Shown: positions 17,977-29,577, counted from the first letter of the stretch. The stretch: DNA of 64,000 nt from DASPHG01 sp963849605 (GCA_963849605.1 CAWKHX010000015.1:124001-188000), one strand, 5' to 3'. Notes: a model not told the origin generated them from the letters alone. Made by a program: numbers and translations.

Positions 17977-18597
17977 ATGACCCAACCGCCTGCCTACGCA
18001 ACGGCACGCCAGGGGCTGCGCGCGAGATTGGGCAATCGTTACTCGCGCCACTCGCGGGCGCGCCGCGCCGCGCTCTTCCACGAGTTGCTCCACCCGCAGC
18101 CCGGCGACGGCATCGTCGACATCGGCTGCGGCTCGACGGGGCTTGCGGCGTCGGCGCCCGACCTCGACGTCACCGGGGTCGATCGCGATCCGCGGCCGGG
18201 CTATCCCGGCGCGCGCTTCGTGCAGGCAGACGCGACTTCGCTTCCCTTCGACGACGACGAGTTCGCGATCGCCTACTCGAACTCGGTCGTCGAGCACCTG
18301 CCGCCGCACGCGCGCGACGCCTACGCGCGCGAGCTGCGGCGCGTCGCGGCACGCTGGTTCGTCCAGACGCCGAACCGCTGGTTCCCGATCGAGCCCCATG
18401 CGCTGCTGCCGTTCGTGCACTGGCTGCCGCGTCCGCTGGGCCGCAGGCTCTGGCGTCTAGGCGTGTCCGGCGACCCGTACGACGAGGTACGCCTGCTGGG
18501 CGAGCGCGAGCTCCGGAGCCTCTTCCCCGACGCCGAGATCGTTCGCGAGCGAGCCGGCCCGTTCACCAAATCGCTCGTGGCAGTCGGTCCTCGGTAG
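17977..18597 (+). CDS. Class I SAM-dependent methyltransferase
   Basis: 206 residues from ATG 17977; a GTG 15 bp upstream is possible. GIVDIGCGSTGLAAS is motif I, VTGVDRDP motif II, FVQADATSLPFDDDEFAIAYSNSVVEHL motif III/IV in the methyltransf_11 style. The rest (FVQTPNRWFPIEPHALLPFVHWLP) is the C-terminal cap of small-molecule or sugar methyltransferases. It is divergent from the glycosylphosphotransferase (about 180 bp gap) and probably belongs to the same locus. The acceptor is unknown. Confidence 0.82.
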   Translation: MTQPPAYATARQGLRARLGNRYSRHSRARRAALFHELLHPQPGDGIVDIGCGSTGLAASAPDLDVTGVDRDPRPGYPGARFVQADATSLPFDDDEFAIAYSNSVVEHLPPHARDAYARELRRVAARWFVQTPNRWFPIEPHALLPFVHWLPRPLGRRLWRLGVSGDPYDEVRLLGERELRSLFPDAEIVRERAGPFTKSLVAVGPR

Positions 18598-18671
18598 CGC
18601 GCAGTCCGGGGGCGAAACCGTGCGCCTGGTTGCTTGAACGTGCGTGACGGGCCGCCCCGGGGAGCGGCGAA

Positions 18672-19997
18672 ATGGCGCAAATAGCGGGTATCCGCCCGCT
18701 CACGCGCGCAAGGTGGTCGGGGCGGGGGCGTCTGAACGACCAGGGGACGATGCGGCAGGGGGCAAGACGGAGTCGCCCGGGGGTCCGAAGGCGGCCCACG
18801 AGGGCGGAGATCGAGCCGGCGGCGCTTGCGCTGCTCCAGCGGCACGGGAGCGCGATCATGGCGACGGCGCGGCGCTTCGCGGCGACCCCCGAGGACGCCG
18901 AGGACGCATACCAGCGCGGCGTCGAGATCCTGCTGACGAAGGCGCCCACGACCGCCGAGGAGGAGCTCGTGCCGTGGCTGCGCACCGTGGTGAAGCACGA
19001 GGCGTGGGCGCTGCGGCGACAGCGCCAGCGCGCTGCGCCCGTTGCGGACGACGGCGAGGTGCCGGATCCGCCGTCCGAGGTCGCGGCGACGCACGACCAG
19101 GCCGAGCGGATCGACCGGCTGCGCATCGGCGCGGAGGCGCTGAAGCAGCTCAAGCCGCAGGAGATCCGCGCGCTCGTCCTGCGCGCCGAGGGCTATAGCT
19201 ACAAGCAGATCCAGGAGCTAACGGGCTGGACCTACACGAAGGTCAACCGCTGCCTCACCGAGGGACGCAAGGCGTTCCTCGAGCGCGTCGCGGGGATCGA
19301 GGCGGGCAGCGAGTGCGAGCGCCTCGCTCCGCTGCTCTCGAAGCTCGCCGACGGCGAGGCGACGGCCGCGGACCTCGCGACGCTGCGCCCGCACATCCGC
19401 ACCTGCCTGTCGTGCCGCGCGGCGCTGCGCGAGTACCGCAGCGCGCCGGCTACCGCAGCGGCGCTCATTCCGGCGGCGGCCTTCGCGGCTCCGGGACGCC
19501 CGAGCTTTTTCGACTTCCCGGCGCGTGCAGCCGAGACCCTCGCCGGGTGGGTGCAGAAGGCGCAGGTGGCGACCGAGATGGCGAGCGCCCAGAAGGTGGC
19601 CGCCGTCGCCGCCTCGACCGCCGTGCTGGGCGGCGGCGCCGCGGTCACGGTCGACCGCGTCGAGCACGCTGCCGCGCCGCCGAAGCGCGTGGCGAAGGTC
19701 GAGCGCGCTACGCCGGCGACGCCTCCGCCGACGTCCGAGGTGCCAGCGACACCCGCCGCGCCCACCGAGGTCGTCGCGCCGGCGACGCCGCGGCTGTCCG
19801 AGGCTGAACGCGAGGCGCGCGAGGCGAAGCGCAGGACGCCGCCGGAGCAGCAGGAGTTCGAGCCGGCGTGGGCCGCGGGCGAGCCGGCGCCGTCGACCGC
19901 GACCCGCACGGCCACCGCCTCGACATCGTCCTCATCGGAGCCGGCCGGGACGGAGCCGACGGGGTCCGGCGGCGGCGCCGAGGAGTTCGCGCCCTAG
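18672..19997 (+). CDS. Sigma-70-family (ECF-like) factor fused to zinc-finger and hydrophobic/Pro-rich tail
   Basis: 441 residues from ATG 18672, preceded by GGGGAG. The sigma2-like region lies at about residues 50-120 (TARRFAATPEDAEDAYQRGV, then WLRTVVKHEAWALRRQRQR). The sigma4-like helix-turn-helix is at about 154-205 (LKPQEIRALVLRAEGYSYKQ, TGWTYTKVNRCLTEGRKAF). Near 240-247 is HIRTCLSC, the H-x3-C-x2-C pattern of zinc-binding anti-sigma domains. Then comes a short hydrophobic stretch (about 302-325, VAAVAASTAVLGGGAAV) and a Pro/Thr/Glu-rich tail. A sigma factor carrying its own anti-sigma-like part suggests intramolecular control. Target promoters are unknown. Confidence 0.8.
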   Translation: MAQIAGIRPLTRARWSGRGRLNDQGTMRQGARRSRPGVRRRPTRAEIEPAALALLQRHGSAIMATARRFAATPEDAEDAYQRGVEILLTKAPTTAEEELVPWLRTVVKHEAWALRRQRQRAAPVADDGEVPDPPSEVAATHDQAERIDRLRIGAEALKQLKPQEIRALVLRAEGYSYKQIQELTGWTYTKVNRCLTEGRKAFLERVAGIEAGSECERLAPLLSKLADGEATAADLATLRPHIRTCLSCRAALREYRSAPATAAALIPAAAFAAPGRPSFFDFPARAAETLAGWVQKAQVATEMASAQKVAAVAASTAVLGGGAAVTVDRVEHAAAPPKRVAKVERATPATPPPTSEVPATPAAPTEVVAPATPRLSEAEREAREAKRRTPPEQQEFEPAWAAGEPAPSTATRTATASTSSSSEPAGTEPTGSGGGAEEFAP

Positions 19998-20017
19998 CCG
20001 ACCGTAAGCTCCCCGGC

Positions 20018-21488
20018 GTGCGGCGCCGCGAGCTGCAGCTACTCGGGGGCATCGTCGCGCTCGCGGCGCTACTGCGCTTCGCGACCCTCGACGAGCAGAG
20101 CTTCTGGTACGACGAGGCGGTAACGAACGGGCTCGTCCGGATGGATTTCGGCGACATGCTCGACCGGATCCCGGAGAGCGAGTCCACGCCGCCGCTCTAC
20201 TACATCGTCGCGTGGCTGTGGGCGAAGGTGTTCGGCACCGGCGAGGTCGGCCTGCGGTCGCTCTCGGCGCTCTGCGGGACCGCCTTCGTGCCGGTCATCT
20301 ACGCGATCGGCGTCCGCGCCGTCGGCGTCCGCGTCGGCCTGGTGGCGGCCGGGCTCGCCGCGGTCAACCCGCTGCTCGTCTGGTACTCGCAGGAGGCGCG
20401 CACCTACGCCCCGCTCCTCCTGCTCGCCGGGCTGTCGTTCCTGTTCTTCATCCGGCTGTTGACGGGCGACCCGCGCCGGCGCACGCTCGTCCTCTGGGCG
20501 GTCTTCTCGGCGCTCGCGCTCGCGACCCACTACTTCGCGGCGTTCCTCGTAGCGATCGAGGCGGTCTGGCTGCTCATGGCCGCCGCCAACCGGCGGCCGA
20601 TCGCGCTCGCGGTCGCCTGCCTGACCGCGGTCGAGCTGGCGCTGTTACCGCTGCTCCTCCACCAGCGCTCGCTGAACCTGGCCGACTTCATCGACGAGAT
20701 CCCGCTCGGCTACCGGCTGGCGCGCACGCCCGAAGCAGTTCCTCGTCGGCTTCGACGCGCCGGGGGAGGTGATCAGCGCGATCGCGGCGGGACTTGTCGT
20801 CCTGCTCGCGTTCTGGTTCGTCTGGTCGCGCGGCGACGACCGCGAGCGCCGCGCCGCGGTCGTGGGGCTGACGATCGGCGGGACGCTCCTGGTCACCACG
20901 GCGCTGCTTGCGCTCGTGGGCGTCGACTACTTCGACACGCGCAACGTGCTGATCGCGTGGCCGCCGCTCGCCCTGGCGGTCGCGGCCGGGCTGGGCGCCC
21001 GGCGCGCGGGGAGGGCCGGCGCGGTCGCGGCGGTCACCCTCGCCGTGTTGAGCGCGTCCACGGTCGTGTTCGTGGCCACGAGTCAGTCGCTCCAGCGCGA
21101 CAACTGGCGCGGGGTCGCGGACGCCCTCGACGACGACCATCCACTGACGCCGCGCGCGCTCGTGATCACTCCGTTCACAGCCCCGGCGCCGTTCGCCGTG
21201 TACGCGCCGCAGTGGGAGCTGATGCCGCCGGAGGGCGCCGCGGTGCGCGAGATCGACCTGGTCGCCCTGCCGCTCCGCCGCCGGACGCAGGCGCAGCCCG
21301 GCGAACCGCCGCGCCCCGAGAACCATCCGCCGCCCGCGCCCGGCTTCGAGCTCGTCGAGAAGCGCTTCGACGAGACGTTCACCCTGCTGCGCTACACGTC
21401 GCCCGAGCCCGTCACGGTGACCCCGGCCGAGCTCATCACCAAGCACATCGAGTTCGAGCGCCGCGCTGCTGTCCTGCTCGAGCCGTAG
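20018..21488 (+). CDS. Membrane glycosyltransferase (GT39/PMT-like), frameshifted
   Basis: It starts at GTG 20018 (VRRRELQLLGGIVALAALLR). FATLDEQSFWYDEAVTNGLV has the N-terminal Asp-Glu of GT-C enzymes, and SESTPPLYYIVAWLWAKVFG and WYSQEARTYAPLLLLAG are the next conserved loops. About ten hydrophobic helices follow. At CCC 20729-20731 one extra C breaks the frame. Removing it joins YRLARTP to KQFLVGFDAPGEVIS and the rest (DYFDTRNVLIAWPPLALAVA), ending at 21488 with a soluble C-terminal domain. Corrected length is about 489 residues. It probably transfers sugar from a polyprenyl-phosphate donor on the outer face of the membrane. Confidence 0.75.
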
Positions 21489-21491
21489 GCG

Positions 21492-22133
21492 TCAGTCGGC
21501 GCCCGGCGCGGTTCCCTCGACCCAGCGCTCCTCTCCGCCCGCGATCTCCTTCTTCCAGATCGGCGCCTCCGCCTTGATCCGGTCGATCACCTCGCGCGCG
21601 CCGGCGAACGCCTCGCCGCGATGCGGCGCGGACACGGCCACCAGCACGCTCGGCTCGCTGAGCGGGACGGTCCCGATCCGGTGCTCGGCGGCGGCGGCGC
21701 ACAGCCCGTGGCGCTCGATCGCGTCGCGGAGAATCGCCTCGATGCGCGGCTTCGCCATCTCCGCGTAGGCCTCGTACTCGAGCTGGTCGACGTCACGCGT
21801 CACGCCCTGGAAGGTCACGACCGCGCCGGCGCGGGGGTCGCGCACGCGCTCTATCAGGCCGTCTGCGCTGAGCGGGTCGGTCGTGATCCGCGCCCACGGC
21901 CCCTCGCCCCCGCTCACGGGCGGGATCAGCGCCAGCTCGTCCCCGGGCGCGAGCTGCGCCTCGCCGTCGGCGTACTCGCGGTTCACCGCCATGACCACCG
22001 GCAGCTCCGCCGCGAGCGAGCCCAGCTCCTCGATCGCGTCCTTCACGCGCGCGCCCTCCGGCAGCTCGATCGAGAGCTCCGAGGTGCCCGCGCGCTCGCG
22101 GAGCTGCGCGAAGAGGCGGACGGTGACCTGCAT
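21492..22133 (-). CDS. MoaD-MoaE fusion (MoaX-type molybdopterin synthase)
   Basis: 213 residues from ATG 22133. Residues 1-76 are a MoaD ubiquitin-like fold (MQVTVRLFAQLRERAG to LALIPPVSGG). The GG at 75-76 is the thiocarboxylate-bearing end of free MoaD but is internal here, followed by EGPWARITTDPLSADGLIER, the MoaE start. The MoaE part shows GAVVTFQGVTRD, YEAYAEMAKPRIE, HRIGTVPLSEPSVLVAVSAPHR and APIWKKE with the catalytic lysines. Mycobacterial MoaX proteins of this layout are known to be cleaved after GG to become active. It converts cPMP to molybdopterin. No other Moco gene is in the window. Confidence 0.93.
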   Translation of the reverse strand: MQVTVRLFAQLRERAGTSELSIELPEGARVKDAIEELGSLAAELPVVMAVNREYADGEAQLAPGDELALIPPVSGGEGPWARITTDPLSADGLIERVRDPRAGAVVTFQGVTRDVDQLEYEAYAEMAKPRIEAILRDAIERHGLCAAAAEHRIGTVPLSEPSVLVAVSAPHRGEAFAGAREVIDRIKAEAPIWKKEIAGGEERWVEGTAPGAD

Positions 22134-22155
22134 GGTGAGGAATGCTACGGCGGGT

Positions 22156-22836
22156 ATGGACCTCCCCTGGCGGCTGAAGCTCCTCGCAGCACGCGCGCGC
22201 CGGCGCCTCGCCGGGCCGCAGCCCGACCGCGAGGACGTCGTGCGCCGCCACGCCGCCGGCAAGTCGTTCTGCGACGTCGGCTGCATGTGGAAGGTGAACG
22301 GGCGGATCGCGTTCGTCGCCGAGGAGGCCGGCGCGACGTCGGTCACGGGCGTCGACGTGATGGCCGCGACGCCCGAGTTCGAAAGCGAGCACGCGCGGCG
22401 CGACTCGAACGTCCGCTTCGTGCGCGGCGACCTGCACGACTCCGCGACGGTCGCAGACGTCGGCCCGCACGAGGTCGTGTGGTGCAGCGGCCTCCTCTAC
22501 CACGCGCCGAACCCGGTGCTGGCACTTGAGCGACTCCGCGAAATCACCACGGAGCTCCTGATCCTCCAGACGATGACCCTGCCCGAGCTCCCCGGCGTGA
22601 AGCAGGGGCTCGTCTTCTACCCCGGCGTGCCGAACCCGCGGCTGTACGCGCGCTGGGGCGAGCAGGCCGCGCGCTCGCTCCGGCTGCCGGAGCCGGGCGA
22701 GGACCCGTACGCGCCGTGGTGGTGGGGGATCTCGCATTCCGCCCTCGACGCGATGTTGCGGGCAGCGCGCTTCGAGCCGGTCGAGCAGTGGGGCGACCCG
22801 TTCGCCGTGCATGTGATCGCGCGGCCTGCGGGATAA
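22156..22836 (+). CDS. SAM-dependent methyltransferase-like protein
   Basis: 226 residues from ATG 22156, 22 bp from the divergent MoaX start. KSFCDVGCMWKVNGRIAFVA is a variant motif I (D-V-G-C), SVTGVDVMAATPEFE motif II, VRFVRGDLHD motif III, and EVVWCSGLLYHAPNPVLALERL motif IV/V. The rest has WWWGISHSALDAMLRAARFE, a C-terminal block common in actinobacterial methyltransferases of unknown acceptor. The gene ends 11 bp before the methylmalonyl-CoA mutase start but probably has an unrelated role. Confidence 0.75.
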   Translation: MDLPWRLKLLAARARRRLAGPQPDREDVVRRHAAGKSFCDVGCMWKVNGRIAFVAEEAGATSVTGVDVMAATPEFESEHARRDSNVRFVRGDLHDSATVADVGPHEVVWCSGLLYHAPNPVLALERLREITTELLILQTMTLPELPGVKQGLVFYPGVPNPRLYARWGEQAARSLRLPEPGEDPYAPWWWGISHSALDAMLRAARFEPVEQWGDPFAVHVIARPAG

Positions 22837-22837
22837 T
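22832..22837 (+). promoter_or_regulatory. Putative -10 box for methylmalonyl-CoA mutase
   Basis: GATAAT ends 10 nt before ATG 22848, overlapping the end of the preceding coding sequence. No Shine-Dalgarno sequence lies between them, so a leaderless-type transcript is likely. Confidence 0.45.
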
Positions 22838-22847
22838 CCGCTCTCCG

Positions 22848-24467
<1,620 letters not shown>

Positions 24468-24469
24468 CG

Positions 24470-24952
24470 ATCTACGACGCCTCCGTCGCCGTCCACGTGA
24501 TGGCGTCGATCGTCGCGTTCGGCCCGCTGTTCGCGTTCCCGCTGTTCATCAGCGTGACCGAGCGGCGCGACCGGCTCTCCCTGCCGGTGGTGTTGCGCGG
24601 GGTCAACCGGACCGAGCGGGCGCTCGTGATCCCGGCGGGCGCCGTGGTGGGGTTCACGGGCGTCTACCAGGCGATCGACGGCCCGTTCACGTTCGACCGC
24701 GACGAGTGGATGACGATCGGCTTCGTCCTGTACCTGCTCGTGTTCGGCGTCCTCGTGCTGCTCGTGGAGCCCCTACGCGCCCAGGCGGCCGACGAAGCCG
24801 ACCGGCTGCTCGCGGATGCCGGCCACGACGACCACGAACTGCCCCTGTCCGAGGCCTACCGCGCGAAGATGCGGCTGCCGAACGTGCTCATGCCGGCGGT
24901 CGGGGTCGTGCTCCTTTTCGTCGTGTATCTGATGGAGGTCAAGCCGGGCTGA
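24470..24952 (+). CDS. DUF2269-like integral membrane protein, apparent ATC start
   Basis: 160 residues if translation begins at ATC 24470 (xYDASVAVHVMASIVAFGPL). Relatives typically begin MYD followed by a similar helix, which supports this start. GTG 24500 would give a protein lacking part of helix 1. Four hydrophobic segments are visible: HVMASIVAFGPLFAFPLFI, ALVIPAGAVVGFTGVYQAI, MTIGFVLYLLVFGVLVLLV, and VLMPAVGVVLLFVVYLM. The function of this family is not known. It is coupled to the mutase gene by a 3-bp gap and its own ribosome site. Confidence 0.7.
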   Translation: MYDASVAVHVMASIVAFGPLFAFPLFISVTERRDRLSLPVVLRGVNRTERALVIPAGAVVGFTGVYQAIDGPFTFDRDEWMTIGFVLYLLVFGVLVLLVEPLRAQAADEADRLLADAGHDDHELPLSEAYRAKMRLPNVLMPAVGVVLLFVVYLMEVKPG

Positions 24953-25006
24953 AAGATCGCCTGCATCCGCAGGACGGCCGCCCGGCACGGTCGAATCGTC
25001 CCGCCG

Positions 25007-25646
25007 ATGCCCCATGTGCAGGCACAGCGGCGACTGGTGAAGTCACCGCCCGAACTCTGGAACGAGCTGAGCGACGCGGAGGCGCTCGCCCGCCATCTCG
25101 GCGAATTCGGCGAGATCCGCATCACGCGGCTCGAGCCGGAGACGAAGGTCGTCTGGGAGGGCGAGCACGCCAACGGCAGCGTCGAGATCGAGTCTTCCGG
25201 CTGGGGCACCAAGGTGATCCTCACGGCCGACGTGGAAGCGCCGGAGCGTGAGGCCAGAGCCGGACCCGGCGCCGGAACCGGAGCCCGAGCCGGAGCCCGT
25301 CGCGGCCGAGCCCGAGCCCGAGCCGGAGCCGGAACCCGAGTCCGAGCCCGACGCCCCGCGGATCGCGCCGATGTCGGTCGCAGCGCAGCGCCGCGGCTTC
25401 CTGGCCCGCTTCTTCACCCGCGACGACCACATCGACACCGTGATCGCGCAGGCCCGCGAGACCATCGAAGAGGAGCCGGAGGCCGTCCCGGAGCCGGATC
25501 CCACCCCGGAGCCCGAGCCGGAACCGACGCCGGAGCCCGAGCCCGAGCCCGAACCCGCCGCCGAAACGGGCAACGAAGTCGAGATCCTCGAGAACGTGCT
25601 CGACGCGCTCGGTCAAGCGCACCATCGCCCGTTCTCGCGCGGCTAG
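25007..25646 (+). CDS. SRPBCC/CoxG-like protein with long Pro-Glu tail, frameshifted
   Basis: The N-terminal 80 residues (MPHVQAQRRLVKSPPELWNE through VEIESSGWGTKVILTADVE) look like a START/SRPBCC (CoxG-type) half-domain. The frame then breaks near GG 25252-25253. One extra G turns GAGCC into GAGGCC. After correction the protein continues with a PEP/PEPE repeat tail (about 25250-25345), a middle segment MSVAAQRRGFLARFFTRDDH, a second PE repeat (25480-25560), and ends NVLDALGQAHHRPFSRG. The total is about 212 residues. The PE-rich linkers suggest an extended, possibly membrane- or partner-tethering protein. No function is assigned. Confidence 0.6.
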
Positions 25647-25658
25647 AGCGCGGCTCCG

Positions 25659-25664
25659 TACAAT
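25659..25664 (+). promoter_or_regulatory. Putative -10 box for carboxylase beta subunit
   Basis: TACAAT, a near-consensus -10, ends 11 nt before ATG 25676 with no ribosome site between. It suggests that the carboxylase gene is transcribed from its own leaderless-type promoter. Confidence 0.55.
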
Positions 25665-25675
25665 CCGCCGCCCTC

Positions 25676-27241
<1,566 letters not shown>

Positions 27242-27245
<4 letters not shown>

Positions 27246-28162
27246 AGACGGATCGTCGGCACCTTCGCGTCCGCCTCGAGCACGGCGTGGCAGAGCGCCA
27301 GGTCCTGAATCGCCAGGCCCGTCGAGTCGAACAGCGTCATCTCGTCCGGTGATGTGCGTCCCTCGGCCTTGCCGGTCAGCACGGGGCCAAGCTCGGTCAC
27401 GTCCTCGCGCGTGATCCGGCCGTCCTTGACGGCGCCGGTCAGCTCGCCGCCGTGGCTCGCCTGCGCCCATTCGTCGCAGAAGAGTCGGCAGCGCTCGATC
27501 GCGTCGAGCTCCGCCTCGGCCTTTCCCGGGCCGTCGGCCCCGAGCATGTTGAGGTGCACCCCCGGGTGCAGGTCGCTCGCGCCCACGACCGGCGCATGGC
27601 CCGGCGTCACGCAGGTGACGATGTCGCACGCGAGCGCGTCCTCGCGTGCACCCGCCTCCCAGCCGAGCTCACCCGCCAGCGCCCCGGCGGCCTCGGGATC
27701 GACGTCGAAGCACACGCCGGGGCCGAACTCCGCCGCCGCGAGGCAGCGTGCCGCCCATGCCCCGTGGAGCCCGCAGCCGATCATCCCCACCGACGAGGCG
27801 TCCTCGCGCGCGAGCTCCTGCGCGGCGACGGCCGCGACCGCCCCGGTCCGCAGCGCCGTCACGGCGCGCACGTCGATCAGCGCGAGCGGCTCGCCGGTCT
27901 CCGCGCTCGACACGCAGATCATCCCCATCACGACCGGCAACCCGCGCGCCGGGTTGTCGGGGAACGAGGTGACCCACTTCAGGATCGCGAGCCCGCCGCC
28001 CTTCGCGGGCATCGCACGGAAGTCGCCCGCGGGCGGCACCGCGAGGTACACCTTCGGCGGCATCCCCCACTCGTCCGCCTCGTAGCGGACGAAGCCGTCG
28101 CGCACGCGCTCGATCGCGTCGAGCGGGGCGACGGCTGCGAGCACCGTCTCGTAGTCGTACAC
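27242..28162 (-). CDS. Ornithine cyclodeaminase / mu-crystallin family protein
   Basis: About 306 residues from GTG 28162 (VYDYETVLAAVAPLDAIERV). Upstream TTG 28177 and GTG 28204 are possible and would add 5 or 14 residues. It has MPPKVYLAVPPAGDFRAMPA (substrate loop), LPVVMGMICVSSAETGEPLA, VTALRTGAVAAVAAQELA with the conserved RTGA, and SSVGMIGCGLHGAWAARCLA, the NAD(P)-binding Gly-rich loop. The family includes ornithine cyclodeaminase, alanine dehydrogenase and ketimine reductases. The substrate here is unknown. Its stop touches the beta-subunit stop (convergent). Confidence 0.83.
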
Positions 28163-28208
28163 CGGAACGTCGGCCAAACCGAGGCCGACGATACCCTGCC
28201 CCACTCCA

Positions 28209-28433
28209 GTGAGCCGCAACGGCAGCCACCACCCGCCCCGGCCGAGGATCGAGCTCAAGGCCGGCGCCGCAACGCCCGAGGAGGCCGCGGCGATCGCCGC
28301 CGCGATCGAGCAGTTCCTGCGCGACACGGCGCCCGCACCGGCCGCCGAGGGCGACACGCTGAGCCCGTGGCTGCGCGCGGGGTTGTACGAGGGCGTCGGC
28401 TACGCGGCCGACACGCCTCAGCCCTGGTCGTAG
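28209..28433 (+). CDS. Acyl-CoA carboxylase epsilon-like small subunit
   Basis: 74 residues from GTG 28209. The core LKAGAATPEEAAAIAAAIEQ is the short alpha-helical repeat pattern of actinobacterial AccE/PccE subunits (x-G-x-A-T-x-E-E-x-A-A). It is followed by a linker and SPWLRAGLYEGVGYAA, comparable to the conserved Trp-x-x-x-x-R end. Such subunits bind the beta subunit and stabilise the carboxylase complex. It lies 1 kb after the beta gene, separated by the minus-strand cyclodeaminase-like gene, and its 3' end overlaps the sulfotransferase by 16 bp. Short length makes this a probable, not certain, call. Confidence 0.6.
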   Translation: MSRNGSHHPPRPRIELKAGAATPEEAAAIAAAIEQFLRDTAPAPAAEGDTLSPWLRAGLYEGVGYAADTPQPWS

Positions 28434-29155
28434 CCGAGCTCGCGGAGCAGCTCGCCGGCCACGCGGTCGAAGTCGCGTAGCTCGCGCCGGCCCCAGGCCT
28501 CGCGCCACTTGCCGGCGCCGACCCGGTTGTCCTGGCCGCCGATGTTCGCCTTCGCCCCCGCAGCGTCGAGCGCCTCGTCGATGCCGCCCTCGAGCCCATG
28601 GTGCGCGTAGATCCGCGGAATCGCGGTGCGCGGGTCGGCCAGCACCTCCTCGTAGCGAACCTCGAGCAGCCGGTCGCCCAGGACCGGCGCCGCGTCGAGC
28701 CCCGCCGTGACGGAGGTGCGCCACTCCTCGGCCGCATCCTCCACGTTGTCCGGGCCCCACGGCTGCGCGACGATCGAGCGCACCGCGTCGCGGCCGTCGC
28801 GGATGATGTGCACGAACCGCGCGTCGGGATACACCTCGGCGATCAGCGGCAGGTGGTAGACGTGCCACGGCGTCCGCTCGGCCGCGTGCGTCTGCCCATC
28901 CCGCACGAACTCCCCGAAGACCGAGTCGCAGAGGTTGCGAACGCCCTCGATCACGCGCTCGCGGCGCGCATAGACCTGGCCGACCTCCTGGTACTCCGGG
29001 TCGTCGTGATGGAAGCGCTCCATCAGCGGCGCGATCCCGTGCGAGAAGACGTACGTCTCCGACGGGACCTCGGCGACCGCCGGGTGCGCGCAGGTGATGC
29101 GCTGGAGCCAGTACGTGCCGGAACGCCGCGCGCCGACGTTGAAGATCATCTGCAT
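28418..29155 (-). CDS. PAPS-dependent sulfotransferase family protein
   Basis: 245 residues from ATG 29155. MQMIFNVGARRSGTYWLQRI gives the 5'-phosphosulfate loop (RRSGTxW), HAAERTPWHVYHLPLIAEVY the linker region, and DARFVHIIRDGRDAVRSIVA the 3'-phosphate motif with RDGRD. LLEVRYEEVLADP is the conserved Y-E-D-L-like strand, and GAGKWREAW matches the G-x-x-G-x-W end. It would transfer a sulfuryl group from PAPS onto a sugar, lipid or other hydroxyl. PAPS can come from the APS kinase in the sulfur operon 3 kb away. Confidence 0.85.
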   Translation of the reverse strand: MQMIFNVGARRSGTYWLQRITCAHPAVAEVPSETYVFSHGIAPLMERFHHDDPEYQEVGQVYARRERVIEGVRNLCDSVFGEFVRDGQTHAAERTPWHVYHLPLIAEVYPDARFVHIIRDGRDAVRSIVAQPWGPDNVEDAAEEWRTSVTAGLDAAPVLGDRLLEVRYEEVLADPRTAIPRIYAHHGLEGGIDEALDAAGAKANIGGQDNRVGAGKWREAWGRRELRDFDRVAGELLRELGYDQG

Positions 29156-29228
29156 TGAATGTGAGACCGGAGGTCGAACTGGCAATCAGAACGCGGGGCT
29201 GGAAGCCCCGCGGAGGTAACCATCAGTC

Positions 29229-29234
29229 TACGAT
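29229..29234 (+). promoter_or_regulatory. Putative -10 box before rhodanese gene
   Basis: TACGAT ends 7 nt before ATG 29242 with no ribosome site between, consistent with a leaderless transcript. Confidence 0.45.
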
Positions 29235-29241
29235 CCATGCG

Positions 29242-29577
29242 ATGGCACGCGAGATAGACGCGGACGCTCTCGAGGCGGCCGGCGACGTCCAGCTCGTCGA
29301 CGTGCGCACGAGCGAGGAGCGGGATGCGGGCCGCATCCCCTCGGACACCGCGCACATCCCGTTCGAAGAGCTCCTGGCGCGGGCCGGCGAGCTCGACCGG
29401 GACCGCCAGATCGTCTTCTACTGCCGCGTCGGCGAGCGCTCGGCGGCCGCCGCGGACGCCTTCGCGGCGTCCGGCTTCGACGCGGTCAGCCTTGCGGGTG
29501 GGATAGTCGCGTGGCAGGAGTCCGGCCGCCCGGTGGAGGGCGAGGTCGGCCAACCCAGTGGGCTACCGCCGAGATAG
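29242..29577 (+). CDS. Rhodanese-like sulfurtransferase domain protein
   Basis: 111 residues from ATG 29242; the longer frame upstream overlaps the sulfotransferase start and lacks support. VQLVDVRTSEERDAGRIPSD is the CH2A-like entry. IVFYCRVGERSAAAADAFAA holds the active-site Cys loop C-R-V-G-E-R-S, the six-residue loop of sulfur rhodaneses, and FDAVSLAGGIVAWQESGRPV the end. It is a single-domain cytosolic protein that probably carries persulfide sulfur, which fits its place in front of sulfite reductase and APS reductase genes. It ends just before the palindromic operator. Confidence 0.85.
   Translation: MAREIDADALEAAGDVQLVDVRTSEERDAGRIPSDTAHIPFEELLARAGELDRDRQIVFYCRVGERSAAAADAFAASGFDAVSLAGGIVAWQESGRPVEGEVGQPSGLPPR

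Noticed and set aside
17941..18420. Minus-strand ORF opposite the methyltransferase
   Set aside because: The plus-strand protein has clear SAM motifs; the antisense product has no recognisable fold.
25260..25560. Non-coding minisatellite
   Set aside because: The ccggagcccgag repeats stay in one frame coding Pro-Glu after one base is removed, and the ends fit a protein.
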